Below, one piece after another: positions 1 through 5,340 of a DNA stretch of 8,025 bases. This DNA comes from Acidimicrobiales bacterium (GTDB taxonomy: Bacteria > Actinomycetota > Acidimicrobiia > Acidimicrobiales > Poriferisodalaceae): contig JAGQSP010000152.1 of NCBI GenBank assembly GCA_020439485.1, positions 1 to 8,025 on the forward strand. The letters are read 5' to 3'. The stretch's first letter is position 1, and every line of letters begins with the position of its first letter. The position numbers and the translations under genes are program-made. Below the pieces are notes generated by a model, which was not told the origin of the DNA, did no database searches, and saw only the letters and a program-made list of their open reading frames with translations.

Positions 1-776
1 TGGTACGAGCTGACGGCGATGGCCTTGGGTTGTTCTGTAGCGATTCGGAACTCGAGGTTGCCTCGCAGACTCTTGAAGGCTTCGCCCAGGCTGGTCGAGC
101 CCTCCTCCAGAATCTCCAGCAACGCCCTGTCGTTGCGTCTCAGTTGGCGCAGGCGGGGAAGTTCGCCGATGACGCTGGTGCCGAGCCGCTGTCTGATCGC
201 CTCGGCATTGTCGAATGCTTCGCGGATTCGTCCGACGAGCACGCCCACGAGCAGCGCGGCGATCAGGCCCAGCGCCGTGGCGGCTAGCATGATCGGCACC
301 GGTTTGGGTGCAGCCGCACTGCTGGGAACGGCGGCGGGATCGATCATCTTGATGTCGACGAGATTGCTGACCTCGTTGTTCGTGATGATGGCATCGGCTA
401 CAGCGTTGGCCCAGACCTGCGACCCAACCGCTGAACTGGTCGAGGTCTGCACGTAGAGAATCGACGACAGCACCTGCACCTCGACGTCGACGCCCAGCGC
501 CGCGACATCGACGGGCAGCCTCTGGCGGAGTTCGGCTCGCAGCACCCGAGACTCGGCGGTCTCGACGACGATGGGCACAACAAAGCTGGTCAGCCTGGCC
601 GGGTCGGAGCTGTTGCCCTCGATAACGCGGGGTTGCACAGACAACGTCGCTGTGGCCCGATAGGTCGAAGCGGGAAGAAACGCCGCTATCACGCCCAAGA
701 TGATGCAGATGTCGAATGCGATGATGGCTGCGACCCAGTTGCGGCGCAGGGCAAGTCTCAGGTCGCGAAGATCCAT
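1..776 (-). CDS. Wzz/BY-kinase-type polysaccharide chain-length protein, C-terminus outside window
   Basis: I translated 258 residues from ATG 776; the gene runs off the left edge. It begins MDLRDLRLALRRNW, followed by a first membrane segment (about 14-35), an extracytoplasmic domain with the Wzz-like 'YRATATLSVQP' start (39-49), a proline-rich stretch (148-161, PAAVPSSAAAPKPV) and a second membrane segment (about 160-182). After that comes a cytoplasmic stretch with 'GEAFKSLRGNLEF' (231-243) and 'KAIAVSSY'. In polysaccharide co-polymerases fused to a bacterial tyrosine autokinase, this 'EAFR.LR.NL.F...K.I.VTS' block directly precedes the Walker A P-loop, so the missing part should be the ATPase/kinase domain (inference). 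The family controls chain length and export of exopolysaccharide at the inner membrane. Start choice: GGAG at 781-784 lies 4 nt before the ATG. A transmembrane Wzz protein without the kinase is less likely, because the protein continues past the second membrane segment into the pre-P-loop block. Confidence 0.85.
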   Translation of the reverse strand, partial: MDLRDLRLALRRNWVAAIIAFDICIILGVIAAFLPASTYRATATLSVQPRVIEGNSSDPARLTSFVVPIVVETAESRVLRAELRQRLPVDVAALGVDVEVQVLSSILYVQTSTSSAVGSQVWANAVADAIITNNEVSNLVDIKMIDPAAVPSSAAAPKPVPIMLAATALGLIAALLVGVLVGRIREAFDNAEAIRQRLGTSVIGELPRLRQLRRNDRALLEILEEGSTSLGEAFKSLRGNLEFRIATEQPKAIAVSSY

Positions 777-780
777 GTCA

Positions 781-784
781 CTCC
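781..784 (-). promoter_or_regulatory. Shine-Dalgarno of the Wzz-like gene
   Basis: GGAG on the minus strand, 4 nt upstream of ATG 776 (TTGGAGTGAC-ATG). It fixes the start codon, because no other in-frame ATG or GTG lies between it and the upstream stop codon. Confidence 0.6.
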
Positions 785-836
785 AAGTCGTCAGTTCGGC
801 CCGAGTTTCAACCGAAGCCCACCAGCGGTTTGGTCA

Positions 837-842
837 ATAGTA
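837..842 (-). promoter_or_regulatory. possible -10 box for the Wzz-like gene
   Basis: TACTAT on the minus strand, in the 90-bp gap between the glycosyltransferase stop (867) and the Wzz-like start (776). It matches TANNNT and would give a leader of roughly 55 nt. No convincing -35 box lies at 16-18 bp. A TTGACC overlaps the glycosyltransferase stop but sits 22 bp away, which is too far. The gene could equally be co-transcribed with the glycosyltransferase. Confidence 0.3.
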
Positions 843-866
843 GACGTCGACGGTCGTCTCTCCCGG

Positions 867-2021
867 TCAAACGACCAGGTCTTGATATACACGGGCGAAA
901 GCCATGGCTTGCTGGGCCACTCCCAATCCTTCGGCCTGGGAGCGGGCTCGCTCGACCACCATTTTGGTCTCGGCTGCGTCTAGCCGAAGGGCCAGGTCAC
1001 CGAGAACGCTGGCCAGGTCGGACACGTCGTCTGGCCTGAACAACCAGCCGGTCTCTGCGGTGCGCACGATGTCCCTGACACCCGACAGGTCAGGCCCGAT
1101 CACGGGAACCCTGCTGGCCTGAGCCTCCAAGAGGGTTCGGCCGAACGCCTCGACGGGACATGTAGAGACGACCACATCGAGGCACGCCATCACCTCCGGG
1201 ATGTCCGAACGTGCACCGACGAACTCGACCCGGCCGACCTTCGAACTCAGGTCGCCGGTCTCGAGTCGGTCCAAATAGTCGTCTCCGGCCAGCGCGGCCC
1301 CAACGACGACGATGCGAAGCTGCGGCATGTCCAGTTGTTCGGCCGCTCGCAGCAACACTTCGATGCGCTTCTCGACATCGATTCGGCCGAGGATCCCGAC
1401 CAAGATGGTCGAATCGTCGCAGTCGCCACCGGCCAGTTCGCTGCGCAACTCGACAGAGCGTTCGACCCTGCCCGTGTAGCGGTCGAGATCGACAGCCGGG
1501 TTGATCACGACCAGCTTGCTGTCGGCCACGCCGGGCACCGACTCGCGTGTAGAAGAGCTGTTGACCACTGTCGTCGATGCGAGGTTGGCCGCCAGTTGCA
1601 TGGCCCGTCGGCCGATGCCCTCGGCGATGACATCGTGGTGGTCGAGAACGGTCGGCTTGCGGGCGAACCTGCCGGCCAAGGCGACCTCGACGTGAGCTGT
1701 TCTGCTGTGCGACTGGACGACGTCGAATCGTTTGGCCACGCGAGCCAGGCGCCTGGCCGCCCCGGCGACATGCTTCAGCTCACCGGCCAGGGCCATGGGG
1801 CCGGGCCTGCCTCCGTCGGCAGATCGAAGTCCGACGCGCGACCCCAGGTCCATCAGCTCGACGTCTCCGCCTGCGGCACGGAACCTGCTGGTGAAATCAC
1901 CCTCGGCCGGGGCCAACAAGGTGGGCGAGATGCCCGAGTCGATGAGGTGAGGCAGGTACTCGGCCAAACGCTGCTCGGCGCCCCAGGCCCCGTCTGTGTG
2001 GGTGACTACTAACAAGCGCAC
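867..2021 (-). CDS. GT4-like (GT-B fold) glycosyltransferase
   Basis: 384 residues with a GTG start. The protein has the two-Rossmann GT-B layout. The N-terminal acceptor domain begins RLLVVTHTDGAWGAEQRLAEYL (residues 2-23), with the glycine-rich 'GAWGAEQ' loop, and reaches 'VVQSHSRTAH' (101-110). The C-terminal nucleotide-sugar domain starts near 'STILVGILGRIDVEKRIEVLL' (204-224). The retaining GT4 E-x7-E signature is present as E291-AFGRTLL-E299, followed by 'VPVIGPDLSGVRDIV' (305-319) and 'TGWLFRPDD' (324-332). Full length and intact for the family. It probably transfers a nucleotide-activated sugar to a lipid-linked repeat unit on the cytoplasmic face of the membrane; donor and acceptor cannot be read from the sequence. 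It precedes the Wzz-like gene by 90 bp and diverges from the sugar-1-phosphate transferase, consistent with an exopolysaccharide cluster. No Shine-Dalgarno is visible, but a TANNNT hexamer 7 nt upstream suggests a leaderless message. The next in-frame possibility is TTG at codon 3. Confidence 0.9.
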   Translation of the reverse strand: MRLLVVTHTDGAWGAEQRLAEYLPHLIDSGISPTLLAPAEGDFTSRFRAAGGDVELMDLGSRVGLRSADGGRPGPMALAGELKHVAGAARRLARVAKRFDVVQSHSRTAHVEVALAGRFARKPTVLDHHDVIAEGIGRRAMQLAANLASTTVVNSSSTRESVPGVADSKLVVINPAVDLDRYTGRVERSVELRSELAGGDCDDSTILVGILGRIDVEKRIEVLLRAAEQLDMPQLRIVVVGAALAGDDYLDRLETGDLSSKVGRVEFVGARSDIPEVMACLDVVVSTCPVEAFGRTLLEAQASRVPVIGPDLSGVRDIVRTAETGWLFRPDDVSDLASVLGDLALRLDAAETKMVVERARSQAEGLGVAQQAMAFARVYQDLVV

Positions 2022-2028
2022 CGTAGAG

Positions 2029-2034
2029 AAGGTA
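2029..2034 (-). promoter_or_regulatory. candidate leaderless -10 box of the glycosyltransferase gene
   Basis: TACCTT on the minus strand followed by 7 nt (CTCTACG) and the GTG start at 2021. This is the distance at which transcription would begin at the start codon itself. No Shine-Dalgarno is present. The -35 region shows no clear match. Confidence 0.5.
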
Positions 2035-2037
2035 ACG

Positions 2038-2116
2038 CGCCGTGGGGCGAAGTGATGGCTTGGTCCTTACAACCAACAGCACCCGTGCCGATGGGTTTGC
2101 GATGCGGTCCACGGCG
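2038..2116. repeat. 8-bp inverted repeat in the divergent glycosyltransferase/sugar-transferase promoter region
   Basis: CGCCGTGG at 2038-2045 and its perfect reverse complement CCACGGCG at 2109-2116, separated by 63 bp. One arm lies just upstream of each candidate -10 box (2029-2034 and 2130-2135). It might be a pair of operator half-sites, but an 8-bp match in about 110 bp of GC-rich DNA can arise by chance. Confidence 0.25.
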
Positions 2117-2129
2117 AGAATCGACGAAC

Positions 2130-2135
2130 TAACGT
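2130..2135 (+). promoter_or_regulatory. candidate leaderless -10 box of the sugar-transferase gene
   Basis: TAACGT followed by 7 nt (GCAACCG) and ATG 2143. The hexamer overlaps the alternative GTG start at 2134, so if the box is used, that GTG cannot be the start. No Shine-Dalgarno precedes either start. Confidence 0.45.
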
Positions 2136-2142
2136 GCAACCG

Positions 2143-3771
2143 ATGACCCCTTTCCGCCCAGGTGCACTCTCGAGCACCAAGCGTCCGGCCGGCTCGTTGT
2201 GGCTGCGGTGGGTGCTGGTTTTCATCGACACCGAAGCCATCTTCCTGGCCTGGGCGGTTGCCCTCGTCTTCTTCCAGCGGGTGCCGGTGTCGGGTCGGTC
2301 CAGCACCACGGGCGTGGTGGTCACCGTCGCTCTGACGGGCGCTGCTCTGCTGCTGATGGCCAGCCAGGAGCTGTACCTCGCAAGGGTCTCCAGCATTCGC
2401 GCGGTCGAGCTCACACGTATCTTCCGCGTGTCGGTTCTGACCGGTCTGGCGGCTGGCCTGGGTGCCGAGATTCTCGATGGCCAGGTCGCGGCCAAAGAAG
2501 CCGCTCTGGGCGCCCTGCTGATGCTGGTATTTCTCATCATCGGGCGCTCGGCCTATAGGGCCTGGTTGACGGCGCGTCGCGCGGCCGGCGAATACAGGCG
2601 CGACGTCATCATCGTCGGCACCAACGACGAGGCGAGAGGTCTATACGACCTGCTCAACACCCACACCGAGATCGGCCTCGAGGTCGCTGCCGTGTACGGC
2701 GACGCCAATCTGGCCGCCAAGAACGGGCTCGACCATCTGTACGCAGGGCCCGCAGATCAGTGTGTCGACATCGTGGGCACCCGCCCCATTTCGGGTGTTC
2801 TGGTGGCGTCCACCGCCTTGCCCAGCCCGGTCCTGAACCGCCTGGTCCGCGAGCTGCTGTCGTTGGGCGTGCACGTTCAGATCACGTCGGGTTTGCGGGG
2901 CATAGCCACCCGCCGACTCCGCGCCCAACCGCTGGCCCACGAACCGATGATCTACCTCGAGCAGCTCACCCTGGCCTGGTGGCAGCTGGCCATCAAGCGG
3001 GCGATCGACATCATGTTGTCGCTGTTCGGTTTGTTGTTCGCTGGGCCGGTGATCTTGTTCTTCGCTGTGGTGGTGAAGCTCACCGACCGAGGCCCCGCCT
3101 TCTTCAAGCAGGAGCGCATCGGCCGCAGCGGCGAACACTTCAACATGATCAAGATCCGCACCATGTGCGTGGACGCCGAGGCCAAGCTCGAAGAGTTGAA
3201 GAAGAAGCAGGGCAACGAGCGAAGCGGTCCCCTGTTCAAAATGGAGAAGGACCCCCGCTTCACGCCGGTGGGGCGGTTCATGGACGTCACGTCGGTGAAC
3301 GAGCTTCCGCAGCTGTGGAACGTCCTGCGCGGCGACATGAGCCTGGTGGGCCCCCGCCCGGCGCTGCCGAAGGAAGCAGCGATGTTCGATGCCGAACTGC
3401 ATGCCCGCAACCTGGTGCGTCCTGGCATCACCGGCCTGTGGCAGGTCGAGGCCCGAGACAACCCCGACTTCTCGGCCTACAAGCGCCTCGACCTGCACTA
3501 TGTCGAGAACTGGTCTGTCACCTTCGACCTGATCATCATCCTGCAGACCGTCGAGTCGATCCTGGCACGCGTGGTCAAGGCCGTCAGCAGCCGCACCCAC
3601 CCCGAGAAGCCCTCTCAGGCCGCCGACAGCGCCGCCGACATGCACACTCAGAACACGCCAGAGACGGGCGCAGACGATGCGTCGATCGCCGACGGCGAGG
3701 CCGCGGAGGCAGATGTTGCGGCGAATGCACAGTCTGCCGACAGCGCCGAGGGTGCTGTCAGTCTTCGCTGA
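2143..3771 (+). CDS. polyprenyl-phosphate sugar-1-phosphate transferase (exopolysaccharide initiating enzyme)
   Basis: 542 residues from ATG 2143; a GTG at 2134 would add three residues. It has the WcaJ/CpsE-like layout. Four N-terminal membrane segments (about 19-45, 55-76, 91-110, 120-134) are followed by a Rossmann-like domain starting 'RRDVIIVGTNDEARG' and a membrane segment after 'KRAIDI' (285-290). The phosphoglycosyltransferase domain shows KQERIG, IKIRTM (336-341), DPRFTPVGR (370-378), ELPQLWNVLRGDMSLVGPRP and RPGITGLWQV. The family moves a sugar-1-phosphate from a UDP-sugar to undecaprenyl phosphate at the inner membrane, which commits the repeat unit. Two things are odd. The usual catalytic Asp-Glu pair before 'LPQL' reads Asn386-Glu387. 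The last 60 residues (about 482-542) are an Ala/Asp/Glu-rich, apparently disordered tail beyond the normal family end. The stop overlaps the convergent peptidase gene by 14 bp. The family call is firm; the sugar is unknown. Confidence 0.92.
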   Translation: MTPFRPGALSSTKRPAGSLWLRWVLVFIDTEAIFLAWAVALVFFQRVPVSGRSSTTGVVVTVALTGAALLLMASQELYLARVSSIRAVELTRIFRVSVLTGLAAGLGAEILDGQVAAKEAALGALLMLVFLIIGRSAYRAWLTARRAAGEYRRDVIIVGTNDEARGLYDLLNTHTEIGLEVAAVYGDANLAAKNGLDHLYAGPADQCVDIVGTRPISGVLVASTALPSPVLNRLVRELLSLGVHVQITSGLRGIATRRLRAQPLAHEPMIYLEQLTLAWWQLAIKRAIDIMLSLFGLLFAGPVILFFAVVVKLTDRGPAFFKQERIGRSGEHFNMIKIRTMCVDAEAKLEELKKKQGNERSGPLFKMEKDPRFTPVGRFMDVTSVNELPQLWNVLRGDMSLVGPRPALPKEAAMFDAELHARNLVRPGITGLWQVEARDNPDFSAYKRLDLHYVENWSVTFDLIIILQTVESILARVVKAVSSRTHPEKPSQAADSAADMHTQNTPETGADDASIADGEAAEADVAANAQSADSAEGAVSLR

Positions 3772-4858
3772 GTCGGATCAGCAGCCGTATCTCTTCGGCT
3801 GTTGGTTGCTCGGCGACCCGCGACCTCGAGATCTCGCCCACCTGCCAAACCGAGAACGCCTCGGCCCAGTCTCCGGCACCCGACGCATAGTCCGAGGTCG
3901 TTTCGGTCGGCCACCATGGGACGTCAATCCCCCGTGTGTCCAGCCACAGTTCACGTTCTTCGGTAGTCAGATGGGTGACGTCGACCGCGTGTCCAATCTC
4001 GTGGGCAACGGTGGCCGCGACGTTCTCGGGCGTGTGGGTGTCGCGCACATAGACCTCGATGCGACGCTCGTCGAAGAACGCGTAGCCGAGCAATCCTTCG
4101 CGGCCTGGCAAGAACTCGATGGTCCAACCCGGTAGTTCGGCCTGCCAGTCGTAGGTCAACAGCTGAAGCGCAGATTGGCCGACCTGTTCGTACCGGGCCG
4201 TACCCAGCTGCTCCACCGCTGCTGCACCCGAGGGGACCGCATCGGGCTGCGCAGCCGAGTTGTCTACAGGCGCCGAGGTGTCTGGCGGCGCGGTGTCGGT
4301 CGGTTCGGGCCCTGGCTCTGTCACTGGGGTTCCGGGTACTGCAAGGGTAGGCGCCGGCGCCGTTGTAGCCGGAGCGGCCTGGCCCACAACCTCTAGCACC
4401 GCAAGGCTGCTCTGTGGTGCGTCGGCTGGAACCTCAGAGCGCATCGACAGGTACAGGGCTGAGCCGGCACCCGCTGCTGTGGCCGCACCTGCGGCCGGCA
4501 AAACGGTGCGGGTCAGCACGTTCTGGCGCGTCCCGGCGACGGTTCGGCGCAGGGTCGAGCGCAGCTGAACCTGAACCGTGCCTGACGGCACGGCCAGAAC
4601 GGCTCCCAGACTGGCCAGGTCGGCCGACCGCAACGGCAGCTGGCTGCTGGGGCCCATGCCCCTGGCCGACATCACCAGGTCCAGGTATGCGGGAAGAATC
4701 GAACGGCGGCCCCGCCACCACCTCAGCTCGCGGGTCAGCCCGCCCAGCGCCAGCCTTCTGCCGCTGGCGTCGACCACCACAGCACGACCGTGAAACTCGT
4801 GGGTCTGGTCGCTTCGTCGGCGCCCGGCCGGCGAGCGCGGGGAAACTGCCGCATCCAT
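3758..4858 (-). CDS. single-pass membrane HExxH metallopeptidase with arginine-rich cytoplasmic N-terminus
   Basis: 366 residues. The order is an Arg-rich N-terminal region (1-115), one membrane segment (about 117-138, TVLPAAGAATAAGAGSALYL), a Pro/Ala/Thr-rich linker (about 143-210), then a zincin domain with HEIGHAVD (His286, Glu287, His290). The later 'GDWAEAFSVW' offers Glu333 as a likely third zinc ligand, as in gluzincins. Positive-inside charge places the N-terminus in the cytoplasm and the peptidase outside (inference). The substrate is unknown. Residues 80-105 resemble a sigma region 4-type helix-turn-helix ('LAVPSGTVQVQL'), which is weak evidence for DNA binding. The start has AGGA 4 nt upstream (4863-4866). 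It lies 41 bp after the S4-protein gene on the same strand, so the two may share a transcript. The 3' end overlaps the sugar-transferase gene by 14 bp. The metallopeptidase call rests on the motif and topology; I cannot name the family. Confidence 0.8.
   Translation of the reverse strand: MDAAVSPRSPAGRRRSDQTHEFHGRAVVVDASGRRLALGGLTRELRWWRGRRSILPAYLDLVMSARGMGPSSQLPLRSADLASLGAVLAVPSGTVQVQLRSTLRRTVAGTRQNVLTRTVLPAAGAATAAGAGSALYLSMRSEVPADAPQSSLAVLEVVGQAAPATTAPAPTLAVPGTPVTEPGPEPTDTAPPDTSAPVDNSAAQPDAVPSGAAAVEQLGTARYEQVGQSALQLLTYDWQAELPGWTIEFLPGREGLLGYAFFDERRIEVYVRDTHTPENVAATVAHEIGHAVDVTHLTTEERELWLDTRGIDVPWWPTETTSDYASGAGDWAEAFSVWQVGEISRSRVAEQPTAEEIRLLIRLSED
3776..3807 (+). terminator. possible hairpin terminator after the sugar-transferase gene
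   Basis: Starting 4 nt after the stop codon (3769-3771), 3776-3787 can pair with 3796-3807 as a 12-bp stem around an 8-nt loop. The core CAGCCG/CGGCTG is perfect and three outer pairs are G-U wobbles that work only in plus-strand RNA. No U-tract follows. The segment also encodes the C-terminus of the opposite-strand peptidase, so the pairing may be incidental. Confidence 0.3.
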
Positions 4859-4862
4859 GGCG

Positions 4863-4866
4863 TCCT
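4863..4866 (-). promoter_or_regulatory. Shine-Dalgarno of the membrane peptidase, inside a small hairpin
   Basis: AGGA on the minus strand, 4 nt before ATG 4858. On the same strand CCTGA (4881-4877) can pair with TCAGG (4868-4864) around an 8-nt loop, which covers part of this site. Confidence 0.5.
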
Positions 4867-4899
4867 GATCGGCACGTCAGGGGCCCACACTTGACCAGT

Positions 4900-5292
4900 T
4901 CAGCTTCGATCGGAGCGTTTGGTGAACGACTCGATTCGACGCCTGTCCCGTTTGGTTGGGCGCCCCGCTCCCCGCTGGCGTTCGGCGGCGGGCACCACCG
5001 GGTCGACATCGGAGGTATCGGTCACGGGGGTGCGATCTATCAGGCACTGCGAGGCGCGGTCGGCTCCGACACGCTTCGAGATCGTCTCTACGACCTCGAA
5101 GACGCGCAAATCGCCCGAGCGCTTGAACTCGACAACTGCGCCGGGCCCCACCCGCTGAGCGGCCTTGGCAGGATCGCCGTTCACCTTCACCTTGCCAGAG
5201 CGGCAGGCTTCAGTGGCCGCCGTGCGGGTCCGATAGGCACGAATCGAGTACAGCCACACATCGACCCTGACCTCGCCGCTCACATGAGCCAT
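4900..5292 (-). CDS. hslR: S4-domain RNA-binding protein, Hsp15-like
   Basis: 130 residues from ATG 5292. An S4 fold opens with 'VRVDVWLYSIRAYRTRTAATEACRSG' split across residues 8-33, then 'KVKVNGDPAKAAQRVGPG' (34-51) and 'VVEFKRSGDLRVFEVVE' (53-69). The basic C-terminus 'GRPTKRDRRRIESF' (110-123) is typical of the Hsp15 group. Hsp15 binds free 50S ribosomal subunits that carry nascent chains after heat stress; that role is carried over by family resemblance only. I chose ATG 5292 because the S4 homology begins just after it. No Shine-Dalgarno and no TANNNT at leaderless distance are visible, so this is the least certain start in the window. It diverges from the lipoprotein peptidase across 48 bp and is followed by the membrane peptidase gene 41 bp later. 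The symbol is by family resemblance. Confidence 0.85.
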   Translation of the reverse strand: MAHVSGEVRVDVWLYSIRAYRTRTAATEACRSGKVKVNGDPAKAAQRVGPGAVVEFKRSGDLRVFEVVETISKRVGADRASQCLIDRTPVTDTSDVDPVVPAAERQRGAGRPTKRDRRRIESFTKRSDRS

Positions 5293-5323
5293 GATGCCAG
5301 CACGGGGAACCGATCGAACGTGT

Positions 5324-5330
5324 GGAGGAG
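5324..5330 (+). promoter_or_regulatory. Shine-Dalgarno of the lipoprotein peptidase
   Basis: GGAGGAG ends 10 nt before ATG 5341. An in-frame TGA at 5332-5334 excludes any upstream start, so ATG 5341 is firm. Confidence 0.6.
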
Positions 5331-5340
5331 TTGACTGGGC

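Noticed and set aside
840..860. Small inverted repeat AGACG...CGTCT in the gap upstream of the Wzz-like gene
   Set aside because: A 5-bp stem with mismatches inside and no T-run. It is too weak for a terminator or operator call.
1335..2012. 225-residue plus-strand open frame opposite the glycosyltransferase
   Set aside because: Shadow frame with no domain features. The minus-strand product has the full GT-B layout and the E-x7-E motif.
2641..3645. 334-residue minus-strand open frame opposite the sugar-transferase gene
   Set aside because: It is rich in His, Gln, Arg and Val, as expected for a complement of a high-GC gene, and shows no motif. The plus-strand gene has clear family motifs throughout.
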